From contig CAMUZR010000009.1 in NCBI GenBank assembly GCA_947165255.1, positions 1 to 64,000 of the forward strand: a stretch of DNA of 64,000 bases, given 5' to 3'. The notes under the pieces are model-generated. The model was not told the origin of the DNA and ran no database searches. It saw only the letters and a list, made by a program, of their open reading frames with translations. Position 1 is the first letter of the stretch; each line of letters begins with the position of its first letter. This DNA is from an uncultured Bacteroidales bacterium. GTDB lineage: Bacteria; Bacteroidota; Bacteroidia; Bacteroidales; P3. Positions 50,826-59,522 of this stretch are shown piece after piece. A program made the position numbers and the translations under genes.

Positions 50826-51071
50826 GAAGACTTTTATTCACAGATTAAAAGATTGGCATTAGGATTGCCCAAGTATGGTCCAGATGCCATACCACACCAC
50901 AGCCTCTGCCGATTGTTTCAGAATACGCCCCAGGAGCATTCTTTGGCCGAGGAAGTAGTCTGAAAAAGGCTCACCTGCCAAGCCGAAACAGTGGCCATAG
51001 CGGCAAGGAGTAGGTGTTAGGAAAGGCTTTTTTTCAAAAGGCGAATGGGTTTCACCCTCGCTTTTTCTTGT

Positions 51072-51509
51072 TCAGTCGTCATCGTCGTCCCAGTCGTCGT
51101 TTTCCATGGGTTGCACCATTTGCCCCATGCCTTCACGGACTTCTGTACCCAGCTCGTCAGCGTAGCCTTCCATGAAATTGGCGCCCTCTTCAATGTCGTC
51201 GCTAAGACCCTTCAGCGCACTGGCGGCACGAGCCTTTGCATACTTGGCCGCACAGCGTCCCAGCGTCTTCTGGTCAGCGGGGGTTAGTTTGTCGGCAAAA
51301 CGCTCGTAGTAGTCTTCGGTGTAGTTTTCAAAACGGTCGTCGGCTTTCTCCCATTCCTTTAGGGTGTAGTTGGATCCGTTGGCTTCGACCTCTTCCACGA
51401 AGGCGACAAAACCTTTCACATACCCGTCTTTACTCATGGGAACGTTGCAACTGGTGGTGATGCAAAGCAGCACCGCACTCAAAATGACAAAAAAGGTGAT
51501 TCTTTTCAT
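51072..51509 (-). CDS. Small lipoprotein (DUF6565-like), hypothetical
   Basis: MKRITFFVILSAVLLCITTSCN lipobox; FVEEVEANGSNYTLKEWEKADDRFENYTEDYYERF; Asp-rich C-terminus; start at 51509. Confidence 0.75.
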   Translation of the reverse strand: MKRITFFVILSAVLLCITTSCNVPMSKDGYVKGFVAFVEEVEANGSNYTLKEWEKADDRFENYTEDYYERFADKLTPADQKTLGRCAAKYAKARAASALKGLSDDIEEGANFMEGYADELGTEVREGMGQMVQPMENDDWDDDDD

Positions 51510-51696
51510 AACTACTTTATTTAAGATTATTCTTATTAATGATAATAACGACACTCAGTGTTTATTATTGTCCCAACAGGCTCATAATTACTTTTAAATC
51601 ACTTTGCCGGCGATACTTTCGGTGGAGAGGAAGCATTGACGGCTATCATTTGGACTGAAAAAAAGGTGTGATAGTAGTATGAAAGCATAAAAAACA

Positions 51697-51724
51697 CCTA
51701 GGAGTCCAAAAAGGACCCCTAGGC
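51697..51724 (-). terminator. Intrinsic-terminator-like hairpin on minus strand
   Basis: On minus: CCTAGGGGTCC-TTTTT-GGACTCCTAGG followed by TGTTTTTT. Confidence 0.6.
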
Positions 51725-51952
51725 AGCAATCAAAAACCAATAAAAAAGCCAATTTTAAAATTGACACTTTATTATGTACATTAATTTCAGTATTTCTTGC
51801 ACATAGTAGGAATTTTTTTTTCAATGACAAAAGGGAGGCCTGCAGGTTTCGACGAATGGGCATGAAAAAGTGTATGCGAAGTTTTTTTTTGAGGGGTGAG
51901 GTAATATTTTATGCTTTTTTGCGTAATATAATGTATAAATGTAATATAAGGT

Positions 51953-52456
51953 ATGAATTACGACGACGGAAAAACAGGTTCGAATGATATTAGGGAACGA
52001 GTGAAGGTGATGATTACGGACGCAACGATGACGACAGGAATGTGGAAAGAGTTGATGAGGAAAATGGTGTCGGAGCGACCCGAAACGGCCGAATGGCTTT
52101 ACGAAGCGATTTCGCAGCTATCGGCTCCGCGCCCCTCGCCTTCGGCCGAAGGGGAGTCCATTTCAGTGCCGACAGTAGGCGCAGAGAGTCATACGTTCAA
52201 TGCTGCAGAGGGCGATGACCCGCTTCACAGAGAGTTGCTGGAACGACTGGACAGCATTGACGAGGACGCACTGCTGAGTTGCCATAGCAATGCCTTGTGG
52301 GTGCTGCGCCTGACGATGCAGATGGGCAGTTTGGAGAAAGCCCTGAAGGCCGCGGAAATGGACAGGAGTGTCTTCCTGCGCAATGTGACCGAAGCCCTCG
52401 GATATGACGAGGCAGAGCGGTTTAGAATTAACAATTACCTGAGAAGGTACGTCTGA
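51953..52456 (+). CDS. Hypothetical protein
   Basis: Plausible coding composition; low-complexity linker around SAPRPSPSAEGES; no recognised family. Confidence 0.65.
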   Translation: MNYDDGKTGSNDIRERVKVMITDATMTTGMWKELMRKMVSERPETAEWLYEAISQLSAPRPSPSAEGESISVPTVGAESHTFNAAEGDDPLHRELLERLDSIDEDALLSCHSNALWVLRLTMQMGSLEKALKAAEMDRSVFLRNVTEALGYDEAERFRINNYLRRYV

Positions 52457-52500
52457 ATGAAATGAATAATGGGTACAGGGTGGCCGACCCGACTCAGAAT

Positions 52501-53112
52501 TCAGTTTTTAGACCCTAGCATTATCTGTTCGTGCACATACTGCACTTGGCGAGTGCGGGGATTGCCTTCGTAATTGAGGATTACGTAGTCGGCGCGCATC
52601 ATTTTTTCTTCGGCCGACAGCTGGTTGCGCATTCGGGCCAGGAGCTGCTCACGGGAGGCATGGTCGCGCAGCTGAAGACGGCGAAGGCGTTCTTCCTTTT
52701 CTAGATAGACACACACGACTTGGTCGACGAGGCGGTCGAAGCCATACTCGTAGGCAATGGCGCTTTCAAAAATGACGTAGGGGTCATGGGGGTGCTGGCC
52801 GACAAAGTGCTGGAAGTCGTTCCACACACGTGGATGAATGAGCTCATTCAGCCGACGGAGCTCTTCGGGGTTATTGAAAACGATGGAGGCAATGGCCCGC
52901 TTGTCGGCAGTGCCGTCGGGCAGAATGACTGAAGGACCAAAGAGAGTCTGTATATTTTGCAAGAATGCAGGGTCGGAATAGTAGGCTCCGGCCACTTGGT
53001 CGGCTACGAAGCAGGGCACTTCCAAGCGGCAAAACTCTCGTAAGACGGTGGTCTTTCCGCAGCCGATACCTCCGGTGAGGGCTACTAAGCGAGGACGTGC
53101 AGTTGTCGACAT
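52501..53112 (-). CDS. coaE: Dephospho-CoA kinase
   Basis: LVALTGGIGCGKTTVLREF, VADQVAGAYY, LIHPRVW. Confidence 0.95.
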   Translation of the reverse strand: MSTTARPRLVALTGGIGCGKTTVLREFCRLEVPCFVADQVAGAYYSDPAFLQNIQTLFGPSVILPDGTADKRAIASIVFNNPEELRRLNELIHPRVWNDFQHFVGQHPHDPYVIFESAIAYEYGFDRLVDQVVCVYLEKEERLRRLQLRDHASREQLLARMRNQLSAEEKMMRADYVILNYEGNPRTRQVQYVHEQIMLGSKN

Positions 53113-53135
53113 GGCAGGGGAAGAGGGCTTTTCAA

Positions 53136-54050
53136 TTACTTGATAATAACGAAACTGATGGAGGCCGGGGCGACGGATTTAATGCGTGACTGGGCGGGGA
53201 AGCGGGTGATGTAGACTGGCAAGGAGGTGAGTGAGGATGTAGGGTCGTAACGCACCACGGCTTCTATATGCGACTCGGATAGCGCCTGATAGTCGCTCAA
53301 CGGAACCCATAGGGTGACGTCGACATGGTCAGGATAGAGACGCACCTGGCGGCTGGCTCCGTCGCTTTTGAAAAGGACCGGCACGGAAACGGTGGTTTCG
53401 ACATAGCGGTCGGCAGGAACGAATATGGTGACGCTGTCGGTGGAGGGGTAGACGTTCGGAAAGTGTTTCCACACGGGTTTGAGTGCCAATTGGAAGTAGC
53501 CGCTGTCGGAAATATTTGCGATGGTGGCAGGGGCGGTAACAACCTCGGTGATGCGCTGAAGCGATGCCGTGTCGCCATAAAGCCATACGGTGTCGGGCTG
53601 AAGTATGGGTTGGCCGGACAGCCCCGACTGGCTGGCAAAAAGGAAATCGACATCCCGCAGCTGCGGCACAAAACCGCGGCGGTGACGCTCAGTGGTAGCA
53701 AAGCAGAGTGTTTCGACCGTGCTGGAAATGCCGTGGGTGCCGGAAAAACCCATCTGGCGGCTGAGATCGTCAAAAAGGGCATTACCTACCTTGATCACTG
53801 TGTCGCCGTCGACATGGATGACGTATGCCTTGTTGCGAATGGATAGGTAACGGTCGATAGCGTTGAAACAGTTAGAAGTGACTACCAATGGCAGCACCGT
53901 GTCGGCCTGGGTGACGATAAAACGTGAGGCATCGATACCTGTCCACCGGACAGGCACGTCAATAGGATAGTCGCTATGTTCCGACATGGTGACTACGAAC
54001 CATACAATGGTCGTGAGAAAGAGGATTATCCAGAAGTGGCGATGCCTCAA
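53136..54050 (-). CDS. YbbR-like domain protein
   Basis: Single N-terminal TM; cluster context coaE-ybbR-yajC typical of Bacteroidota. Confidence 0.75.
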   Translation of the reverse strand: MRHRHFWIILFLTTIVWFVVTMSEHSDYPIDVPVRWTGIDASRFIVTQADTVLPLVVTSNCFNAIDRYLSIRNKAYVIHVDGDTVIKVGNALFDDLSRQMGFSGTHGISSTVETLCFATTERHRRGFVPQLRDVDFLFASQSGLSGQPILQPDTVWLYGDTASLQRITEVVTAPATIANISDSGYFQLALKPVWKHFPNVYPSTDSVTIFVPADRYVETTVSVPVLFKSDGASRQVRLYPDHVDVTLWVPLSDYQALSESHIEAVVRYDPTSSLTSLPVYITRFPAQSRIKSVAPASISFVIIK

Positions 54051-54081
54051 AACAGATTATTCGTTTGAATTTATAAATAAG

Positions 54082-54143
54082 GAATTCTGAGTTCTGAATG
54101 GCAATCTTACCACTTAGAATCCAAAATTCAGAACTCAGAATTC
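54082..54143. repeat. 62-bp palindrome with perfect 18-bp arms (family member B)
   Basis: GAATTCTGAGTTCTGAAT (54082-54099) / ATTCAGAACTCAGAATTC (54126-54143). Confidence 0.9.
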
Positions 54144-54155
54144 GAGATATGATTT

Positions 54156-54482
54156 TTATTTCTTGCTAGGTTGGGCGGGTTGCTCGGGCAGAGGCTGTAC
54201 CATGGATTTCTCGACGGTGACCACTACGCCGTTGGCAATTTCGACGTCAATGGTGTTTTCGGCAATTTCATGCACCTTGCCATAGATGCCGCCGCTGAAG
54301 CTGACTCGGTCACCTTTCTTGAGGTTCTCGCGAAACTCACGTTCTTTCTTGGCCTGTTTCTGCTGAGGGCGAATCATGAGGAGCCACATAATGACGAAGA
54401 TAAGGATGAGCCAAATGAGCATGCTGCTGCCACCTTGGCCACCGGCAGCCGATTGAAGGAGGATGAATAAGGGAGTGTTCAT
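54156..54482 (-). CDS. yajC: Preprotein translocase subunit YajC
   Basis: MLIWLILIFVIMWLLMIRPQQKQAKKEREF, GDRVSFSGGIYGKV. Confidence 0.94.
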   Translation of the reverse strand: MNTPLFILLQSAAGGQGGSSMLIWLILIFVIMWLLMIRPQQKQAKKEREFRENLKKGDRVSFSGGIYGKVHEIAENTIDVEIANGVVVTVEKSMVQPLPEQPAQPSKK

Positions 54483-54514
54483 TTTGAAAAGGAATTATAA
54501 ATTAAAACAAATGA

Positions 54515-54961
54515 TTAATTAGCTACTTGGGCGGTGATTTTAATCACCTTGCGGGAAGGCTGGGCATTGGAGGAAACGGTAACCTCCTGATACTGCTGCC
54601 CCATCTTGCCACGGGAATTGAACGAGACGGTCACGTAGCCGTCTTTTCCTGGGGCAATACGCCCCTTGGGGTAGTCGGCCACCGTGCAGCCACAACTGGC
54701 GCTACAGCCCGAAATTATCAGGTCGCCCGTGCCTTTGTTCGTAAAATGAAAACTATAGGAGATGCTCTCGCCCTCGGAGATTCGTCCGAAGTCGTGAAGG
54801 TCGGAATCGAAGACCAAAACGGGAAGCCCGGCAGACTCGTCGTAACCTGCAGCGGAATTGGGGTTCTGGATGAGGTCGACGTCAACGTCGGCGGCACCCC
54901 CTCCGGCAGAATTGCACGAAAGGAGAAAGAACAGGGCCAAGAGAGGCAAAAGTCGTTTCAT
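54515..54961 (-). CDS. DUF1573 domain lipoprotein
   Basis: Lipobox LLSCNSAGG; HDFGRISEGESISYSFHFTNKGTGDLIISGCSASCGCTVADYPKGRIAPG; start at 54961. Confidence 0.9.
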   Translation of the reverse strand: MKRLLPLLALFFLLSCNSAGGGAADVDVDLIQNPNSAAGYDESAGLPVLVFDSDLHDFGRISEGESISYSFHFTNKGTGDLIISGCSASCGCTVADYPKGRIAPGKDGYVTVSFNSRGKMGQQYQEVTVSSNAQPSRKVIKITAQVAN

Positions 54962-54968
54962 GGGGAAA

Positions 54969-56006
54969 TTAATTTTCGGGGAATTGGATGTTGGCGACAT
55001 TGGGGTCAGAAAAATCGGAAGTATCAGCCTCATCGGAATCGAACAAGGCGGGGTTGAGAAGTCCGCGTCCCGACTTGTGGATACGACCGGCGGAACGGAG
55101 CTCGATAATGAATTTATCTAGAATGCCGTTGATGAAGAGCTTGCTGCGCTCGGTTGAGAACTCTTTCGAAAGTTCGATGTACTCGTCAACGGTCACCCGC
55201 TCGGGAATACTGGGGAATTCGGTGAACTCGGCCACTGCCATATTGAGCAGCAGGACGTCCATCAAAGCCACACGGTCGTATTCCCACCCATTGAGGTGGT
55301 CGCGAATCATCTTCTCGACTTCGGGGAAATGGCGCATGGTGGCCAAGAGCAAGTTGCGCGAAAAATCATAGGCCTCGTCGTCCTTTTCAAAACGAAGGTC
55401 GTTCACCAAAGGTATGGGGGTAGCCTCATCGGTAGTATCATCGAGAGCCTTGAGCATCATGAAGTTATACTGGGCAATCTGGTCGAAATCGTCTTCCCAC
55501 AGGAGACTTTGAGGGTAGAGGCTCTCGCGGAAGAGGTCGAAATTCATCAGAAACTTAAAGATGTTAAGGGCGAACTTTTGGTCGGTTTCGAACGAAGGCT
55601 CGGTGGCAAGATATTGCTTATACTCAGGGAATTTGACAAAAGCGGCATAGGCCTGACGGAAAATCTGGTCGTTGTCGACGCCGCCCCAGTTGACATTAGC
55701 AGCCTCGCTATGCCGGCGTAGGTCGTAGTTATCGGCCAGACGCAGGATAAAAATATTCTCGGGAATGCGGCGAACGGGGTTGAGTTCCTCATCGGTAGGA
55801 AGGAACTTATGCTGTGCCTCGTCCATAATGATGCCGGAGAATTCGGCAAAATGGACCAACGCGGCCAACTGAATAGTTCCAAGGTCGTTGAGGCGGGCAA
55901 TCTGGTGCTTGTAGTTTTTCTCAACGACATTAAGGTCGACGGGGTCGGTCTTGGCAGCATAGAGTGCCTGAAGGACTTTGGCACGGAGGAAATGACGACT
56001 TAGCAT
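54969..56006 (-). CDS. nusB: NusB-family transcription antitermination protein (long Bacteroidota form)
   Basis: LSRHFLRAKVLQALYA N-terminus; C-terminal RVTVDEYIELSKEFSTERSKLFINGILDKF. Confidence 0.9.
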   Translation of the reverse strand: MLSRHFLRAKVLQALYAAKTDPVDLNVVEKNYKHQIARLNDLGTIQLAALVHFAEFSGIIMDEAQHKFLPTDEELNPVRRIPENIFILRLADNYDLRRHSEAANVNWGGVDNDQIFRQAYAAFVKFPEYKQYLATEPSFETDQKFALNIFKFLMNFDLFRESLYPQSLLWEDDFDQIAQYNFMMLKALDDTTDEATPIPLVNDLRFEKDDEAYDFSRNLLLATMRHFPEVEKMIRDHLNGWEYDRVALMDVLLLNMAVAEFTEFPSIPERVTVDEYIELSKEFSTERSKLFINGILDKFIIELRSAGRIHKSGRGLLNPALFDSDEADTSDFSDPNVANIQFPEN

Positions 56007-56061
56007 AAAATAGTTTTGCGAAAAATGTTACGATATAGCGATAAAAAGAGAGATCAATATA

Positions 56062-58914
56062 TTACAATACTATATTAATAATCTTATTGGGAACGAAAAC
56101 GACGCGTTTGGGCTGCTTGCCGTCGAGCCATTTTTGAGCCAGCTTGTCTGCAATTACGGCGGCCACGGCATCTTGTTGCGAAATGCCGTTGGGAAGCTCG
56201 AGCGTGAGGCGCATCTTGCCATTGAAGGAAACCGGATAGGTAAAAGTGTCCTGAACCAGCATAGCGGGGTCGTACTCAGGCCACTGAGCATCGTACACCG
56301 AGGTGTCGTGACCCAATTGACTGTAAACCTCCTCGGCAATGTGGGGTGCGAAAGGAGCCAGCAAAATGGCGATGGGCTCTATCACCTGGCGCGAGACCGA
56401 GCCAAGGGCAGAAAGGTCGTTCACACAAATCATAAAGGTCGACACCGACGTGTTGAAGGAGAAACGCTCAATGTCGTCAGTAATCTTCTTAATGGTCTGG
56501 TGAAGAATCTTCAACTGGGGCTTGGTGGCGGGGGTGTCGGTGCTGGACTCGAAAAGCTTCCAAAACTTCTTGAGGAAACGGAACACACCCTCAATGCCAT
56601 TGGTGTCCCATGGTTTGGCCTGCTCGACTGGACCTAGGAACATCTCGTAGAGGCGGAGCGTGTCGGCACCGTAGCGGGCAACGAGGTCGTCGGGGTTCTG
56701 CACATTGAACATCGACTTGGACATTTTTTCCACCTCCCAGCCGCAGACATACTTACCGTCTTCCAACTCAAAACGGGCGTCGGCAAACTCTGGCCGCCAC
56801 TGGCGGAATTTCTCTATATCCAGTATGTCATTGTTGACAATATTGATGTCGACATGGATGGGCACCGTGTTTTCGGCGCAGCCAGGCACATTTTTCGAGA
56901 TAAACAGATTATTGTCAGTCTTGCTGCGATAGACAAAATTCGAGCGCCCCTGAATCATGCCCTGGTTGACCAGTTTGTGGAAAGGTTCCTGCTTCACGGC
57001 GAGGCCGATGTCGAAGAGAAATTTATTCCAGAAACGGGCATAAATGAGGTGTCCGGTGCCGTGTTCGGCGCCGCCGACATAGAGGTCCACATTCTGCCAG
57101 TAGTTTACAGCCTCGGGGCTGAAATAGGCCTGGCTGTTGTGTGGGTCCATATAGCGCAAATAGTAGCCGCTGGAGCCGGCAAAGCCGGGCATAGTGCTCA
57201 GTTCGAGGGGGAACACGTTCACGTTATCGATGAGGTTCTTGTCGACCACCTTGCGGTTCTTCTCATCCCAGGCCCACACCTGAGCATGGCCCAGCGGGGG
57301 CTCGCCTGTGGCAGTGGGTTTGAAGTCCTTAACCTCGGGCAGTTCCAGAGGCAGGCACTCCAACGGAAGCATATAGGGGCGGTCGTTCTTATAGTATACC
57401 GGGAAAGGCTCGCCCCAATAGCGCTGGCGGCTGAAGATGGCGTCGCGCAGGCGGAAATTGACCGTGCGGCTGCCAATGCCCATCTCCTCCACCTTGTCGA
57501 TGACGGCCCGCATAGCGTCCTTCACCTTCATACCGGTTATAAAGCCGCTGTTGACCGAATAGCCGCTCTTGCTGTCGATGCTTTCCTCCCACGTGTTGGG
57601 GTCGGTGAGGTGCTCAGGGTTGGGGTCGGCGGCCACCACCTGGCGAATGGGCAGGTGGAAATGGCGCGCAAAGGCAAAGTCGCGGCTGTCGTGGGCGGGG
57701 ACGGCCATGATAGCGCCCGTGCCATAGCCGGCCAGGACATATTCAGAAACCCAGATGGGTATTCTCTCACCCGTGAGGGGATTGACAGCGAAAGCACCGG
57801 TGAAAACGCCCGAAACCTTCTTCACCTCGGCCTGGCGCTCGCGTTCGGAGCGGTTCTTGGCCCAGGTGACGTAGGCTTCCACCTCGGCGCGCTGTTCGGG
57901 TGTGGTGATTTGGTCAATCATCTCATGTTCGGGACAAAGCACCATGAAGGTGACGCCGAAAATGGTGTCGGGGCGGGTAGTGAAGATTTCAAAAGCATTT
58001 TCGGGTATGGGCTCGCCCTGACCCTGATAGGCCTGCATTCCGGGCAGGAGGTTGGCTTTCTGGTCCACGGCCAGGGGGAACCAAACGGAGGCGCCTTCGG
58101 AGCGTCCAATCCAGTTGCGCTGGATTTCCTTGAGACTTTCGGTCCAGTCAACCTCTTCCAGCCCGTCCACCAGACGCTGGGCGTAAGCGGTGATGCGAAG
58201 GCTCCATTGGCGCATGAGCTTGCGCTCGACGGGATAGCCGCCACGGACGCTGAGGCCGTTGACCACCTCGTCGTTGGCCAGCACCGTGCCCAATCCGGGG
58301 CACCAGTTGACGGGGATGTCGGCCAGATAGGCCAGGCGGAAGTTCATCAGGTAGTCCTGACGTTCCTCCTCCGACATATCTTTCCACGACTTTTCGGCCT
58401 GCGCCTCAAGGGTGCCGTTGTCGAGCTGTTCCACCAGTCGGCTGATGGGCATGGCCTTGTCCAGTTCCTTGTCGTAGTAATGGTTGAAAAGTTGCACGAA
58501 GGTCCATTGGGTCCAATGGTAGTAGGAGGGGTCGCAAGTGCGCACCTCGCGGTCCCAGTCGAAAGAGAAGCCAATTTTATCGAGCTGCTCGCGATAGCGG
58601 GCTATGTTGCGCTCGGTGGTGATGGCCGGATGCTGGCCTGTTTGAATGGCATACTGCTCGGCGGGGAGACCATAGGCATCGTAGCCCATGGGGTGCAGCA
58701 CATTGAAGCCGCGCAGGTGTTTGTAGCGCGAAAAAATGTCGGAGGCAATGTAGCCCAGCGGGTGACCCACATGAAGGCCCGCACCCGAGGGATAGGGAAA
58801 CATGTCCAAGACATAAAAATGAGGTTTGTTAGAGCTGTTGGAGCAACGGTAAGTATGATGCTCGCGCCAATAATTCTGCCACTTGGGCTCGATTTCATTG
58901 AAATTGTAATCCAT
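56062..58914 (-). CDS. leuS: Leucyl-tRNA synthetase
   Basis: [26 protein letters not shown]. Confidence 0.97.
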   Translation of the reverse strand: MDYNFNEIEPKWQNYWREHHTYRCSNSSNKPHFYVLDMFPYPSGAGLHVGHPLGYIASDIFSRYKHLRGFNVLHPMGYDAYGLPAEQYAIQTGQHPAITTERNIARYREQLDKIGFSFDWDREVRTCDPSYYHWTQWTFVQLFNHYYDKELDKAMPISRLVEQLDNGTLEAQAEKSWKDMSEEERQDYLMNFRLAYLADIPVNWCPGLGTVLANDEVVNGLSVRGGYPVERKLMRQWSLRITAYAQRLVDGLEEVDWTESLKEIQRNWIGRSEGASVWFPLAVDQKANLLPGMQAYQGQGEPIPENAFEIFTTRPDTIFGVTFMVLCPEHEMIDQITTPEQRAEVEAYVTWAKNRSERERQAEVKKVSGVFTGAFAVNPLTGERIPIWVSEYVLAGYGTGAIMAVPAHDSRDFAFARHFHLPIRQVVAADPNPEHLTDPNTWEESIDSKSGYSVNSGFITGMKVKDAMRAVIDKVEEMGIGSRTVNFRLRDAIFSRQRYWGEPFPVYYKNDRPYMLPLECLPLELPEVKDFKPTATGEPPLGHAQVWAWDEKNRKVVDKNLIDNVNVFPLELSTMPGFAGSSGYYLRYMDPHNSQAYFSPEAVNYWQNVDLYVGGAEHGTGHLIYARFWNKFLFDIGLAVKQEPFHKLVNQGMIQGRSNFVYRSKTDNNLFISKNVPGCAENTVPIHVDINIVNNDILDIEKFRQWRPEFADARFELEDGKYVCGWEVEKMSKSMFNVQNPDDLVARYGADTLRLYEMFLGPVEQAKPWDTNGIEGVFRFLKKFWKLFESSTDTPATKPQLKILHQTIKKITDDIERFSFNTSVSTFMICVNDLSALGSVSRQVIEPIAILLAPFAPHIAEEVYSQLGHDTSVYDAQWPEYDPAMLVQDTFTYPVSFNGKMRLTLELPNGISQQDAVAAVIADKLAQKWLDGKQPKRVVFVPNKIINIVL

Positions 58915-58980
58915 CGTTCTCTTCGGTTAACCTTTGTGCAATAGCCTATTACAATACTTTACATAAAAATAGGCAAAGTG

Positions 58981-58988
58981 CAAATATA
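58981..58988 (-). promoter_or_regulatory. Bacteroidota -7 element (TATATTTG on minus) for leuS
   Basis: TAnnTTTG match upstream of leuS. Confidence 0.55.
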
Positions 58989-59204
58989 CGTTTTTTTTAC
59001 AATTAATAACGTTTTTTTTCTCAAAAAGCCCAGAAAGTGCCTGCACCAGCCGCCGCCAGCCGCCCCTTCCATATAGCCAGCCCGCGCCAAGCCCTGCGGC
59101 ACAGGCTGTCCATCACCACCCAATCCCCAGGCTAGCCACACCTTTTCATTAGTATTTGATTTTTGTTTATTCAATATTTAGTTTTTGAAGGAAAAACAAA
59201 ACAT

Positions 59205-59237
59205 AAACTAAATGCAAACTAAATGCAAATAAAATAC
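59205..59237. repeat. 11-bp tandem repeats AAACTAAATGC x2 plus degenerate third unit
   Basis: 59205-59215, 59216-59226 identical; 59227-59237 partial. Confidence 0.75.
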
Positions 59238-59425
59238 TGGAGAAAGAGTGGAGAAACAGACCATTGGGGCCGACACGACGGGAAACCTCCGAAGAACCCT
59301 GACGGGGTGTGGGCAACAGGGGTAACGGAGGGATGGAGGGTGAGGCTGCCGACAGAAAGGCCGGCAAAAGGTGGATAGGAAAGTAAATAATGTTTTACAA
59401 TGTTTGCTACATTAATTTTTTTTTG

Positions 59426-59433
59426 TATTTTTG
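59426..59433 (+). promoter_or_regulatory. Bacteroidota -7 element (TATTTTTG)
   Basis: TAnnTTTG match upstream of 59523. Confidence 0.5.
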
Positions 59434-59522
59434 CATTCCGCCACTAAGGCGTAGTAAACCCGATAAAACGTCTGCAACGTAATGTTACAGAACTAATTCT
59501 AAACACAAGAAAAAACCCAATT

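Noticed and set aside
50766-50963. 65-aa ORF after the PD40 gene
   Set aside because: Spans a strong hairpin and has no coding signature or family motif.
51838-51870. Sequence GCAGGTTTCGACGAATGGGCAT resembling a tmRNA 5' end
   Set aside because: No matching acceptor stem, T-arm, tag ORF or CCA end nearby.
56854-58944. 696-aa plus-strand ORF antisense to leuS
   Set aside because: Shadow ORF of a highly conserved leuS; composition reflects codon bias of the opposite strand.
59205-59237. Short direct repeats considered as a CRISPR array
   Set aside because: 11-bp head-to-tail units with no spacers and no cas genes in the window.
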